Translations under genes and position numbers: made by a program
Shown here: positions 52,298 to 63,819 of the stretch, in pieces
Layout of the letters: every line of letters starts with the position of its first letter
Numbering within the stretch: position 1 is the stretch's first letter
NCBI GenBank assembly: GCA_032718865.1
Contig: JALUTQ010000023.1
Coordinates: forward strand, 49,790-113,789
Reading direction: 5' to 3'
DNA length: 64,000 bases
Source: Tilletia caries
Taxonomy: Eukaryota > Basidiomycota > Exobasidiomycetes > Tilletiales > Tilletiaceae
Notes under the pieces: generated by a model
Seen by the model: only the letters and a program-made list of their open reading frames with translations
The model's database searches: none
Told to the model about the DNA's origin: nothing

Positions 52298-54203
52298 ACC
52301 CCCCCCCCTGCTTATAATCTTTGCTTTTTTATTATATATAATAAAAAGTGAATAATAATAATAAATATATACCCTTTGTAAATACTAAAGAAGTGGTAGA
52401 AGGTCTTCGGCTACGCCGTTAAAAAAGCTTACAGAAGTATATGAATCTACTAATAGCTCAATTCTTAAAACTTATCTAACTAATAACATGCTACATCTTC
52501 ATTTTTTTATCGTCGCCTATCCTTCTCTATTTCTTTGTCTTTTATATAAATAAAAGACAGGGAGGGAAGTAGAACCATACTAAAAATGTGGCAAATAACC
52601 CTAGATATAATCCTATACTAAGAGTTTCAAAACTAACTAATGAGGTATACTCTTTTCAAACCCAAATTTTTAATAAAAAGCAAAAAGTATACGAAATCCT
52701 TCAGTCACGCTAAATATTAGGAAGCGACATATTCTCAAGGCCCCCCGGACGATTTGGTTGGTAACATTTTTTAATACTCGATATAACTATTATAGTACTA
52801 CTTTGGAACATATGATGAAATTGATAGTAAATGGAGCGTTACCTGGAGGGATATAAATTGTCCTCTAATTACATAATATCCTTACAGTAAAAAATAAATA
52901 GGAGACAGTACTTAGGTATAAGCTATAGCATAATACCTTATAACTAAGTAGAAGTGTTTAATCTATTTCTATTCTTATTTATATTTCTTATCGGGGCAAA
53001 GGGGGCAAAGGGGGCAAAGGGGGCAAAGGGGGCAAAGGGGGCAAAGGGGGCAAAGGGAGAGTCTACAACTTTTTATCAAATATAATAATAAAGTGAAAAT
53101 CTTACATATTACGCCCTAAAATAAACGTTTCCCTTTGCCCGGCGATGTTAATACTCTAGTATTCCTGCTGCAGCTAAGGCTCATAACACACCAACACACA
53201 GTAGTAGTAAATATAAATAAAAGCTTTATTATTCTTCTATTTTTTGCAAAGAAATAGAATCCAGCAAGGAATCTTTCACGTAACATAAAAGAGTGCTACA
53301 AGTCGTATATATTGTAAATGATAGTATAACAATATATCCCTGCATATATTAAAAAAAAGCTATGAGAATTAAGGTTGTTAAGTCTACAATTAGCAGAGTT
53401 CAATTTAACGATTTTAAGTCTTTTTTATTATATATAATAAAAAAGCAAACGGCTCTCTTTACCTGCCGATAAGATAGAAATAGATATTTTTTATATCTCC
53501 TGGCAAAGAGACAAATATCTTTCATGGATCTATTATCTAGCATAATCTTTTATCCCCATCCGGTAGTCTTATCCGATACTTAATCGGTATACAAATAGAA
53601 ATACAAAGCGCCGGATCTTACCTTGGCTTTTTCTATAGAAAAAAAAGAAGAAGGAATGTGTTGATATCTTTGCTTTTTTTATTATAATAAAAAAAGTAAA
53701 AATAGGAATAGAAATAAACACGTTCTTTATTATATCTTTTGAAAGATATCTTTTTAGGTCTTTTTTACGTACCGCTTACCTTGGTTTTAAAGACAATAAA
53801 TAAAGATAATAGGTTTTACGTAGCCCTAGTCTATTTTATATCTTTTTTTTATTATATATAATAAAAAAAAAGATATAAATAAAGTTAACCTGCCGATAAA
53901 AAAGTAAGTATCGGATAAAACAATCTTCGTGTGCATATGGAAGGGAGCCTATTATGTTAAGGGCCCTGCAGATTAATATGACTATAATAATTATAAGAAG
54001 ATGTAACTTAATAATTATTTATTCATTCTATAATTTATTATAGATTATTCATATCGTATTAGGCGATTTCAATTTTAATGAAGTAAGTAGGAGTACGGAA
54101 AGAAGATAGGCGTAATCTGTATTTTATATTATGGATATATAAAACAAAGGTAGCCTAAGCCCGCTTCTCTTTATACTTCATACCTACTTCAAATCAATAT
54201 ATA
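52298..54203 (+). pseudogene. Relic of a further cox2 endonuclease unit, then repeats
   Basis: 52430-52500 still reads KLTEVYESTNSSILKTYL and 52605-52720 reads NPILRVSKLTNEVYSFQTQ, helix-turn-helix-like ends similar to the mobile endonucleases. At 53509-53543 a 35-nt stretch repeats the cox2 codons KYLSWI a third time. In between and after: a 10-bp GGGGGCAAAG array at 52993-53057, AT palindromes at 53425, 53665 and 53840, and a composite repeat at 53603-53655. No intact gene. Confidence 0.6.
52993..53057. repeat. Tandem GGGGGCAAAG array (about 6-7 units)
   Basis: Direct 10-bp repeats within the cox2 unit relic. Confidence 0.9.
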
Positions 54204-55865
54204 ATGATAATACTTCTTCTAATTATACCTCTTATTGGTATACTATTTATACTTCCATGTGCAGCTTATAGTACAGAAAACGTAATGCCTGGATCATATA
54301 AAAAGAATAGCAACCAGACTGTAAGAATAAATGAAAAAAAGGATTCAATATCCAATAACAATCTCTCATCGACAAATAAAGGGCCTAGCCATTCTCAATT
54401 TAATAGTATAGATTCTACAATCCTTATGAAAAAAATAGCTCTGGTAACTAGTATAATTAACTTTATAGTTTCTATAGTTCTTTGGGGTGAATTTGATTCT
54501 AGTACTAGAGAATACCAATTTGTTTCTTCTGCTAGTAGCTTTTATTCTGAAGATACAATATCTCCCAGTCTCCCTACGGGGGATATAGGGAGACGAGAAA
54601 TTTCTTTTTGTTATCTTCGTTTTGGTATCGATGGTATATCCCTATACTTTGTTCTCCTTACTACATTTATAATTCCTATATGTATACTATCCAACTGGGA
54701 TAACATCCAACATAATATAAAATTTTTTCTAATTAATTTTCTACTACTTGAAACACTACTTATAGCTGTATTTACAGTTTGTGATCTACTACTATTCTAT
54801 ATATTCTTTGAAAGTGTTCTAATACCTCTTTTCCTAATAGTGGGTATATGGGGAGGTAGTTCTACACGAATACGTGCTGCATTCCTACTATTTCTATACA
54901 CTCTATTTGGTTCCCTATTTATGCTACTATCTTTTCTATATATTTATTACAATATAGGAACAACGGATTTTCAAATAGTGTCTCTATCTGAAATAAACCC
55001 GGTAGTACAAAAAATACTATGGGTAGGTATATTTATTAGTATGGCTATAAAAACACCAATATGGCCACTCCATCTATGGCTATTCCGGGCCCATGCTGAA
55101 GCACCTGTAGGAGGAAGTGTTATTCTAGCTGGTCTTATTCTAAAACTAAGACTTTACGGATATCTACGAATACTAATACCAATGCTTCCTGATGCTACTA
55201 GTTATTTTTCACCACTAGTTCAGACAATGGCACTAATAAGTATAATATACGCAAGTCTTTCTACGGTACGGCAGACAGATTTTAAAGCTCTAGTGGCTTA
55301 TTCTAGTGTAGCTCATATGGGAGTAGTAGTTCTAGGTGTATTCTCTAATACTATTCAAGGTATTGAAGGTTCTATACTACTAGGAATAGCACATGGTCTA
55401 GTAAGTCCTGCCCTGTTTATTCTAGTAGGTAGAGTACTTTATGATCGATATCATACACGTGTTATCATGTATTATCGAGGACTTACTACTTATATGCCAA
55501 TATTTTCTATTATGTTCTTCCTCTTTACTATTAGAAATACAGGTATCCCACTATCTGCAAATTGGGTTGGAGAGATGATGTCTCTAATGGGTGCTTTCCA
55601 AAAAAACACAATTATTGCTAGTATAGGTTCTATAGGTATTGTTCTTAGTGCTAGATATTCTATTTGGCTATATAATCGAGTAAGATTTGGGTCGTGGAGT
55701 AAATATCTAGGTTACACAAAGGACCTTAATCGTCGAGAATTTATGCTACTTCTGCCTCTTCTTATTACTACTTTCCTATTTGGTATATTCCCAAATAGAA
55801 TCCTTAATGACATTCATGTATCAGTGTCTCATCTAATTTACTCTTTATTTTCTAGGGGTTTGTAG
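54204..55865 (+). CDS. nad4: NADH dehydrogenase subunit 4
   Basis: 553-residue antiporter-like subunit of complex I; fungal proteins are nearer 480-500. ATG 54204. Core blocks FGIDGISLYFVLLTTFIIP, FRAHAEAPVGGSVILAG, LPDATSYFSPLVQTMALIS, YSSVAHMGVVVLGVFSNTIQ and ANWVGEMMSLMGAF are intact. Extra residues about 25-70 are a hydrophilic Asn/Ser insert (ENVMPGSYKKNSNQ...), and residues about 112-132 contain a short hairpin insert. AGA codons at residues 316, 410, 444, 484, 494 and 532 stand for Ala/Gly/Val of the family (LKL-x-x-YG, NRV-x-FG); conserved Arg are CGN. Ends with TAG. Confidence 0.96.
   Translation: MIILLLIIPLIGILFILPCAAYSTENVMPGSYKKNSNQTVRINEKKDSISNNNLSSTNKGPSHSQFNSIDSTILMKKIALVTSIINFIVSIVLWGEFDSSTREYQFVSSASSFYSEDTISPSLPTGDIGRREISFCYLRFGIDGISLYFVLLTTFIIPICILSNWDNIQHNIKFFLINFLLLETLLIAVFTVCDLLLFYIFFESVLIPLFLIVGIWGGSSTRIRAAFLLFLYTLFGSLFMLLSFLYIYYNIGTTDFQIVSLSEINPVVQKILWVGIFISMAIKTPIWPLHLWLFRAHAEAPVGGSVILAGLILKLRLYGYLRILIPMLPDATSYFSPLVQTMALISIIYASLSTVRQTDFKALVAYSSVAHMGVVVLGVFSNTIQGIEGSILLGIAHGLVSPALFILVGRVLYDRYHTRVIMYYRGLTTYMPIFSIMFFLFTIRNTGIPLSANWVGEMMSLMGAFQKNTIIASIGSIGIVLSARYSIWLYNRVRFGSWSKYLGYTKDLNRREFMLLLPLLITTFLFGIFPNRILNDIHVSVSHLIYSLFSRGL
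54569..54593. repeat. Inverted repeat inside nad4
   Basis: TCTCCCT (54569-54575) and AGGGAGA (54587-54593) flank a short loop in an N-terminal part of nad4 that has no counterpart in other nad4 proteins; read in frame as GDIGRREIS. Confidence 0.6.
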
Positions 55866-57546
55866 TCTTTGCTTTACGGCTCCGCCGATTATATATAATA
55901 AAAAAGTGTGATTTTACCAGAAGCCTTTATTTTAAGAACATTTGAGAGGGCAAAGGGTGGTACAAATTAAAACTAGGTTTATAAGCCAATAAAAGGTATA
56001 AGGGAGGCATCCTTTGCCGGATATTTTTTTTATTCTAGTTTTTTAACGCCTCCCTTCTTTTCTTTTTATTATATATAATAAAAATTAAAGAATAAAAAAA
56101 GGAATAGGGCCTTCCTTTGAGATAAGATTTTAATTTGTACCCGCCGAAATAGTTATGTGAAGGAAAGGGCATAGCCCTCATGCTACCGACCGTTTTTATA
56201 TTATATATAATATAAAGTCAAAGGGGGGGGGGGGGAGATTTAGTCCCCCTCCCTACCCTCACCCTCACCAATTAGTACAAATATTTAGATTTGTGGAATA
56301 TAATTTATAGCTCATTTTTCCCCCTACCTAGCAAAGATATTTTGTACGTCATTTTTTACATGAGATATAGTATTTAGGCATCCTCTACTTTTCACATTCT
56401 TATTTCCCTTTTTTTCTACTTTTTTATATCGTAACGCCTCCCTTCTTTCCTTTTTATTATATACCTATTTTCTCTCGACTCCCTTTGCCTAGCGATCTTT
56501 TTTTTATAATAAAAAATAGAATGAAAAAAAAAGATAAAAAAGCGGTCGGCTCTCTTTACCTGCTGATAAGAATAAGTGGGGACTTTACTCCTTTGCTTGA
56601 AAAAAAAAAGATAATCATAGAACCCCTCTTCCCTTTTCGGTGCCTTCTTTATTATATATAAGAAGGTAATAAAGTAAAGGAAGACATGTACCGCTACCTT
56701 AGATTTATTATAAAAAAATAGAGTAAAGAAGGGTAAGGGCGCAGCCCTCCCCTAGTCAAGATGTAATAAAAAGCGTAGCAGACAAGAGGAGGGGAGTACT
56801 ATGCCCTTGTCATTTCCTCGTTCTTACGCTCTATTTAACGTTACGTTACGTAACATTACGTTATTTAAAAAAATAAAGTAGGCAAGCCAACCTAGTTCTT
56901 ACATCTTATAGTAAAAAAGGGGTGTAACATGAGATATAACATTAAGGAGATACTGATACTTTTTTTATTTTGTTTAATTTTGATTAGCTACTTACATTCT
57001 TTAATCTTAATCAGCAAACAGAGATAAAAAGGGAGGGCGAAGCCCCCCCCCCCGTCACTCTTTATAACCCTTTGCCGGCGTTAAGATTATTTTATATATA
57101 TGGGATCCCTCCGACATTTTTCCCTTGGAAGATACCTTTGCACTAGGAAGGGTCTATACCCTTACCCTTCTATTTATTTTTATTATAAATCCAAATAACC
57201 TGTAGGGCGTTAAGGTTAGGGCGTCAGGTTCCTTATATATAGTGTTCTTAACAAAGTTAAAAAATAACCCCATATTATCACTTGCAGTTCCTTCTTATTT
57301 TAATCTTATCGGCCTTCTTACCTTGGCTTTTTCTATTTTTGCTTTTTTTATTATAATAAAAAAAAGTAGAAAAAAAAAGATACCGACAGCTTTTTTATTA
57401 ATCGGGCAAAGGGTGGAGCCTCGGCGGAGCCATAAAGTTAGACATACTATCCATAAATTTAAAGGCTTTCTTATACTTATTTTTTATATAAGAAATTCTA
57501 GTAAGATATAACATAAATAAATGATACTTATAAGTAAATAATAAAA
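55866..57546. repeat. Spacer nad4-trnM
   Basis: TTACGGCTCCGCCGATTATA element directly after the nad4 stop, AT palindromes (56070, 56195, 56440, 56650), GGGAGGGCGAAGCCCCCC block at 57029-57050 (also at 58762 and 60384), and a palindrome within CCTTGGC...AAAAAG at 57317-57375. No gene seen. Confidence 0.5.
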
Positions 57547-57617
57547 GCGCTTTAGTGTATTGGTAGCACAGTAAGCTCATGCCTTGCTAGACTAGAGTTC
57601 GAACCCTAGAATGCGCT
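57547..57617 (+). tRNA. trnM: tRNA with CAU anticodon (Met, or Ile read by modified CAU)
   Basis: Acceptor GCGCTTT/AATGCGC with one U-U mismatch, anticodon stem GTAAG/CTTGC with loop CTCATGC (CAT), T arm CTAGAG TTCGAAC. 71 nt, discriminator T. Which of the two CAU tRNAs in the window is initiator, elongator or Ile cannot be told from sequence alone. Confidence 0.85.
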
Positions 57618-58136
57618 CTATCATAAAGTAGTAAATATGATTTTGGTCTTTAACTTTACGGCTCCGCCCTTTGCCCGATTAAGCACTTAAAAAAGTTAAA
57701 ATATGCTCTTCTTGACGCCCCTAGGGCGATTAGGGGAACACCTTCTTCACCCTTCTTTTTTATTATAATAAAAAGATTTGGGCGGTAAGATAAGGGCGTC
57801 AAAAATAAATATAAAAAAAGATATAAACTAGAGTAGGGTAAGGGCTATGTCTCCCCCCATCCCTTTTTTGTATTTTTTTTATTAATTTTTTATTCTATAT
57901 AATTTTTTTATTATCCTTAATTTGTTTTTTTTTTTATTATATATATATAATAAAAAAAAATAAAAAAACAAAGATAAAAAACAAAGCGCCGTAGACGTTT
58001 AGATGTAAAGAGCGTAAGATTACGGCAGAACGTAACGGTTATGTAATAAGGGAAAGGGCTAGGACCTTCAAAGTTCTAATATTCTCACTTTTTTATTATA
58101 ATAAAAAAGCAAAGAGCAGAGCGCACTTGAATCTTT
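57618..58136. repeat. Spacer trnM-trnE
   Basis: ACGGCTCCGCCCTTTGCCCG element at 57658 and a long AT palindrome at 57922-57965. No gene. Confidence 0.5.
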
Positions 58137-58208
58137 GGTCTTTTAGTTTAATGGTAAAACCCTCGGTCTTCATCCGAGTGAGTAGGCGTTCAATTCGCCT
58201 AAAGATCA
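58137..58208 (+). tRNA. trnE: tRNA-Glu(UUC)
   Basis: Acceptor GGTCTTT/AAAGATC (one G-U), anticodon stem CTCGG/CCGAG with loop TCTTCAT (TTC), T arm AGGCG TTCAATT CGCCT. 72 nt. Confidence 0.95.
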
Positions 58209-59222
58209 TTAACGTTATATGGCATGGTCATCATTTTTTTTGGGGGTTAAAAATAACGTGAACGTAAGATTGATTGCAAGTATAAAAAAGATACACTCTA
58301 ATCTTTTTTATATGCGAAAAAGGAGGGTTAGGGAGGGGCCTAGCCCTGCCCCTGCCCCCCTCCCATACTCTTTACTTTAAATGTTTAGGCGGCAGATCTT
58401 TTGTGGCAGAGCTCCTAAAAAGTAGTACTTAAAAAATATTATTCCTTGTTATTATTGTTTTTATCTTATGGACTGACCCTTTCCAAAAAAAGTAGGTTTC
58501 TTGTGCTCTTATAGGCTCACAAAAAAATAGTCGGGACAAAAATATATTACGTTCCGTTGTAAGGCTCTATTATATTAACAACCTGAAGGGCACCACCCCT
58601 TTGCACGTTAACGCCCTAATCCCCCGGGGGGGGTTGGGCGATTTTTATTTCTTATTTTTTTTTTTAGATTATAACGGGGTTTGCCGTCTTTGCTTTTTTA
58701 TTTTTTTGATTCTATTTATATAATAAAAAACAAAGGAAGCGCCGGTCAAAGGGGTTTAAAAGGGAGGGCGAAGCCCCCCCCGTCACTTTTTTAATATCTT
58801 ATCGGCAGGTAAAGAGAGCCGTTTGTTTTTTTATTTTTTCTCATTATATTAACTTTTTTATTATATATAAAAAAAGCAGAGATATAATGAAGAAAAAACA
58901 AAGGGAGCGCCGGATCTTACCTTGGCTTTTTCTATCTTAATTTGCTATTATAATTAAAAAAAAAAGTAGAAAAAAAAAGAAGAAGGGGCAAGGGGAGGCG
59001 TTTAAAAAGTGAAAAAGTTAGAATATTATGAAATAAACAAACCTAGGAGGACCAGCATACTCATCTTTTTTTAGATATAAAAAAAGACAAAAAAGAACAG
59101 ATCATATGACATGTGGTCGACTACATCTATTATTTCTTCTATTTGTATTTCAACGTCTCTCTTTCCCCGGCACTTTATATATCTATTTCTATTTTTCTGC
59201 CGATTAAATTACGATAAACAAA
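58209..59222. repeat. Spacer trnE-trnT
   Basis: GC-arm hairpin at 58610-58643, GGGAGGGCGAAGCCCC block at 58762, and the composite block 58825-59005 that duplicates 40688-40870. No gene. Confidence 0.55.
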
Positions 59223-59293
59223 GCCGGTTTAGTTTAATGGTAAAATTAGTAACTTGTAATTACTCGACACTAGTTCGATTCTAGTAACCGGCA
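59223..59293 (+). tRNA. trnT: tRNA-Thr(UGU)
   Basis: Acceptor GCCGGTT/AACCGGC, anticodon stem AGTAA/TTACT with loop CTTGTAA (TGT), T loop TTCGATT. 71 nt. Confidence 0.95.
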
Positions 59294-59891
59294 TTTTCAT
59301 TATAAACTTAAATGATAACCTCGTCGCCTTGTTTTTTTCTTTGCTTTTAAATATGTCTACCATATTTAAGTGATTTGTAGTCCTTTTTTTAACCGGCGAT
59401 CTAATCTTTTTTATTTTTTTATTGTATCTTAACGCCTCCCTTCTTCTTTTTTTTCTACTTTTTTGGGGCTTATTATAATAAAAAAAAGCAAATTAAGATA
59501 GAAAAAGCCAAGGTAAGATCCGGCGATTTGTTTTTTTTATTATATAATAGAATAAAAAATTAAAAATTAAAAATAAAAAAGAAGGGCGATAAAGAGCAGT
59601 CAATCTTACGTTCACGTTTGCACCCGTCTTCACGTAAGAATGATAGATCAATAAAGTACTTTTTTATTAGTATAAAAAAAGATTATGTATGCTTACTTAA
59701 TTACGGAGTTCTCATACGCGGTTATCTAAATATAGAATGATCTAGATTTGCGAACTTAGATAAATTATAGTATTAATACTTATCGATTACTTTTTTGGTG
59801 CTATGTTGACTTATTTTCACTAGTAATTATTATCTATAAGTTTTTTTTCGAGCCTTTTGCCTATATGTATATGTATTATGAATATATAATG
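59294..59891. repeat. Spacer trnT-trnQ
   Basis: Composite repeat at 59430-59525 (CGCCTCCC arm to AAGATCCGGCG) enclosing an AT palindrome. No gene. Confidence 0.5.
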
Positions 59892-59963
59892 TAGGATGTC
59901 GTCTAATGGAAAGACACTATGTTTTGGTTATAGTAATGATTTGTTCGATTCAATCCATCCTAA
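59892..59963 (+). tRNA. trnQ: tRNA-Gln(UUG)
   Basis: Acceptor TAGGATG/CATCCTA, anticodon stem CTATG/TATAG with loop TTTTGGT (TTG), T loop TTCGATT. 72 nt. Confidence 0.93.
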
Positions 59964-60578
59964 TTTATATGGTCTTTAAGCACCCTTTTTTTATTAATGA
60001 AAAAGCAAGAGGGCGGGGCCCACTTCCTTGCTTTTTCATATTTCTTTTTATCTTTCTTATCGGCAGGTAAAGAGAGCCGTTTGCTTTTTTATTAGTCGGG
60101 CAAGGGGCGGAGCCGTAAAGTTAAAATATATAAAAATAGAGTATATCTAATGTTCTTTAATAGGCAAAAGGAATAGGGCGTATCTCTACCTTTCCGTCTT
60201 TGCACTTTCTTAATCATCGCCCTTCTTTTTAGATTCAGTCTTTTTTTATATATAAAAAAAAGATGGGGATGCGTTCTTATCCTTTTTTTTTATTACTTAA
60301 ATATAATGAAAAAGATGTTAAAAAAGATTATCTATTTTTTAACATCTTTTTTTTATTATATAAAAAAGCAAAGACATAAAAAAGGGAGGGCGAAGCCCCC
60401 CGTCACTTTTTTTACCCCTTTGACCATCGAAATAAAAAAGTTTATTTAAAAAATAAAATTATGCAAAGGCCGCAGGCAAAGGCCGCAGGCAAAGGCCGCA
60501 GGCAAAGGCCGCAGGCAAAGGCCGCAGGCAAAGGCCGCAGGCAAAGGCCGCAGGCAAAGGCCGCAGGCCTTTAAATTT
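59964..60578. repeat. Spacer trnQ-trnM with 13-bp tandem array
   Basis: GGTAAAGAGAGCCG plus palindrome at 60064-60115, GGGCGAAGCCCCCC block at 60384, then the 13-bp array 60463-60566. No gene. Confidence 0.55.
60463..60566. repeat. Tandem GCAAAGGCCGCAG array (8 units)
   Basis: Eight perfect 13-bp direct repeats ending 13 nt before a tRNA gene. Each unit contains GGCC, and neighbours can pair as GGCCGCAGGC hairpins. Confidence 0.93.
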
Positions 60579-60651
60579 AAGACAGTAGCTTAATCGGTAA
60601 AGTCGCCTGCTCATAACGGGTATCATATGGGTTCAACTCCCGTCTGTCTTA
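60579..60651 (+). tRNA. trnM: Second tRNA with CAU anticodon
   Basis: Acceptor AAGACAG/CTGTCTT, anticodon stem GCCTG/CGGGT with loop CTCATAA (CAT), T arm ATGGG TTCAACT CCCGT. 73 nt, discriminator A. Confidence 0.88.
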
Positions 60652-61679
60652 TAATGAATGATAAGTAGTACTATCTGAATATTATATATTTTTTATTTAG
60701 CAAATAAAAAAGTACTTACGTCTGTAACCCTTTTGTATTGTTTATTATCGGCATGGCCAACTGCCTTTTATTTTAATTTAAAACGCCTGCCTTCTTAACT
60801 TTTTCTTATCGGCAGGTGAAGAGAGCCGACCGCTTTTTTTTTATTACTAAAAAAAAGTTTAAATTAAAAAAAGCAAAGACGCCCTACGGGCGATTTGACA
60901 TCTTTTTATTATCGAGAATAAAAATTTGGCCGGCGATCTCATTATATTTATATAATAGAAAAAACAAATTGCAAGCCCCTCTTTTAAAAAAAGATGAGGA
61001 CAGGGCCTTTGCCCATTTAAAAAAAGATCAAATAGTTACCTTGGGAAAATAAAATTTTCATCACTAAGGATGCGAGTCCTAAGATTCACAGCTATTCTTA
61101 ATTTCTCTACCATTTTATTAGTAATAAATATTACGTAAGAACCACCCTTTGACCATTTGCCAGACCATAAAAAAGTGGTCGAAAGGTCTCCAGCATAGTA
61201 AAATAATAAGTACAGTATTATAGAGAAAGAACATGTCAGCAGGCAAATTATGATATCTCTATCAAGGATTAGGTTTTTTAACTTTTTTTATTATCCTTAA
61301 TTTGTTTTTTTTTTATTATATATATATAATAAAAAAAAAAATAAAAAAGAGGAAAGGAAGGGGAAGGGCGCCGCCCTACCCTAGCCTTACCGACGATTTT
61401 TATTATTTATTAATTTTAAATACCTCCCTTTGCCCCTTTGCCCCTTTGACCGTATGCCCCTTTGCCCCCTTGCCCGGCAACCTCATTCTATTTATATGAT
61501 TAAAAACCTAATCGCCCGTAGGGCGTTAGCAGGACAGGGTAATAAAAAAGCGAAGCTGCCTTTAACCTTTTTTTATATCTAAAAAAAGGTTAGACGGTAA
61601 GGGTAGGGGAAGGGCAACTCCGGGATCCAGCCCCCCCCCCTTTTGTTAGCCTACCATGTTTTTATAAGTAATTATAAAT
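60652..61679. repeat. Spacer trnM-trnG
   Basis: GGTGAAGAGAGCCG element with palindrome at 60810-60860, GCCCTACGGGC hairpin at 60881, AT palindrome at 61303-61345, CCCCTTTG array 61427-61475. No gene. Confidence 0.5.
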
Positions 61680-61752
61680 TACTAGTATAGTTTAATGGTA
61701 AAACTTGGGACTTCCACTCTCACATTTTCGGTTCGATCCCGAATACTAGTAT
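61680..61752 (+). tRNA. trnG: tRNA-Gly(UCC)
   Basis: Acceptor TACTAGT/ACTAGTA, anticodon stem TGGGA/TCTCA (one G-U) with loop CTTCCAC (TCC), T arm TTCGG TTCGATC CCGAA. 73 nt. Confidence 0.93.
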
Positions 61753-62518
61753 TTAATATAAATTATTAATAAAAAAAAATAGAATTTCAGAGAGTCACTT
61801 AACTCCAACTTTTTATTATCAATAATCGGCGGAGCCGTAAAGCAAAGATACAAAGCTTGAAAAAGATATTTTTTTTTTTTTATATGGGTGATTATATACG
61901 TACAATACAATAGGCTGCGCCTGTTCTATTAATTAACTTTTTTATACTGTAGAAGAACTTAACGCCCCCATTTTGCTAGGGCGCTAAAAGAGTAGTAAGA
62001 GGGTAAGGGCTTAGCCCCTCCCCGTCCCCTTTCACTTAATAGGACAATTTCTACATGTGTACGGATACGCTCCTTTTTATAGCTTTTTATTAGTTTTAAC
62101 CGTCTCTCTTCTTAACTTTTAAAAAAAAAGTTTTTAACTTTTCTTTGCTTTTTTATCCTTTGTTTTTTACTCATTCTATCTTATCGGCCTTCTTACCTTG
62201 GCTTTTTCTATCTTAATTTGCTTTTTATTATAATAATAAAAAAAGTAGAAAAAGCCAAGGTAAGATGCCGACCCCTTTTTCATTATATTTTTTTATTATA
62301 TTTATATAATAAAAAAACAAGGATAGAATCGGCGGAGCTGTAAATTTAATATAATGAAGAAGCCCCCTTTGCCCCAAAAAATAAAAAAAAAAGTTTAAAA
62401 ATAAAAAAGTTAAAAAGGATATAGCATAGTCTTTTAATTTTTTTATATAATAAAAAAAACAAAGGATAAAAAAGTAACCCATAGAGTGTTAATAATAGCG
62501 GATATAATTAAATAATTA
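61753..62518. repeat. Spacer trnG-trnS(UGA)
   Basis: Palindromes at 62225-62250 and 62285-62320, the latter joined to AATCGGCGGAGCTGTAAA. No gene. Confidence 0.5.
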
Positions 62519-62603
62519 GGATGTGTGGTAGAGCGGTTGAATACATCTAACTTGAAATTAGAAGCTTAGAAATAAGCCAGGAGTTCGAATCTCCTCGCAT
62601 CCG
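62519..62603 (+). tRNA. trnS: tRNA-Ser(UGA)
   Basis: Acceptor GGATGTG/CGCATCC, anticodon stem TCTAA/TTAGA with loop CTTGAAA (TGA), long variable arm GCTTAGAAATAAGC, T arm GGAG TTCGAAT CTCC. 85 nt. Confidence 0.95.
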
Positions 62604-63736
62604 GAATCTTTTTATATTGGCGGTAACCGTAGCGGTCCCTATTTTACATTCAATATATATTTCCTATATCTTTTTTTATTAATTTTAAACCCTACGTCAC
62701 GTTTTTTATATAGAAAAAAGCAAAGATCCCCTACGGACGATTTAACATCTTTTTATTATCGATAAAAAGATTTACCCGGCAATCTCATTATATAATTATA
62801 ATAAAAAAAACACAAAAAAAGTATAAAAAGATAACTTGACGCCCTCCCTTTGATAGGACTATAAAAGATATACTCCTATACCTTTTTAGCAATAATAAAA
62901 AGGGGGATCATAGACGTAACACAAAGGAAAAATAAAGTTAAGAGACGTATAAAGTCAGTATATCTATACGGTTTTATACTCTATACTTAGATCCTATTCC
63001 TTTTATCTTTGCTTTTTTTATTTCCGATAATAAAAAAGTTATAAAAGTAAAGCTGTGTAGAGGGTAGGGGAAAGGTTATGCACCCCCCCCTTCCTTTCCT
63101 CTTTTTTATTTTTGGCTTTTTTTATTATTGATAATAAAAAGTTGATCAGCTACCGTCTCACTACTCTTTATAAAATTACTTATAATAAATATAAGGGTAA
63201 GGGCGGAGCCCTCTCCCTATAGCCATCAAGGGTGATTAGATGCGAACAGCCTTTGCCGTACCATATGACAAAGAAGAAGGAAGATAAGAATTAGTCCCTT
63301 TGTCCCTTTGTCCCTTTGTCCGCTAGTCCTTTTGTCAGGCGATTAACTATAAGTACGCTACGCGCTTTACTTTTAATGTTGATTTTATTCTAGGAGAGCT
63401 TTTTTTATCCTTTGTTTTTTTTATTATATAAAAAAAATAAAAAAAGATATATTAAAGAAGGGTAAGGGCGCAGCCCCCTCCCTAGTCTATTTTTATTTCG
63501 TCGAGCAAAGGGGCAAAGCGGCAAAGGGTGGTGCCGTCTTTGCTCTTTTATTATATATAAAAAGTTATAATCCAAATAGCCTGTAGGGCTTTAACGTGCT
63601 AAGATTACATAGAGATAAACTTTTCTAACTATAGAAAAAAGAACTTAAGCTGTGTCCTCCAATCACCAGTAGGGCGTCAAGAGATAATATTAAATTAGAC
63701 AATGTAACCAGACCTAGTAATATAGATATATAAGAC
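62604..63736. repeat. Spacer trnS(UGA)-trnN
   Basis: AT palindromes (62755, 63010, 63120, 63545), GGGCGCAGCCCCC block at 63467, CCCTTTGTC array 63294-63342. No gene. Confidence 0.5.
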
Positions 63737-63819
63737 AGGCATTAGAAGGAATCGAACCTTCCTTGAAATTTAGTTTCACATATTAACAGTATGCTGCATT
63801 ACCACTATGCTATAATGCC
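63737..63819 (-). tRNA. trnN: tRNA-Asn(GUU) with unusually long variable arm
   Basis: Acceptor GGCATTA/TAATGCC, D stem GCAT/ATGC, anticodon stem GCATA/TATGT with loop CTGTTAA (GTT), T arm GAAGG TTCGATT CCTTC. Between the anticodon and T stems lie 16 nt (GAAACTAAATTTCAAG) that form a GAAA/TTTC hairpin. Asn tRNAs normally have a 4-5 nt variable loop. 83 nt in all. Confidence 0.88.
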
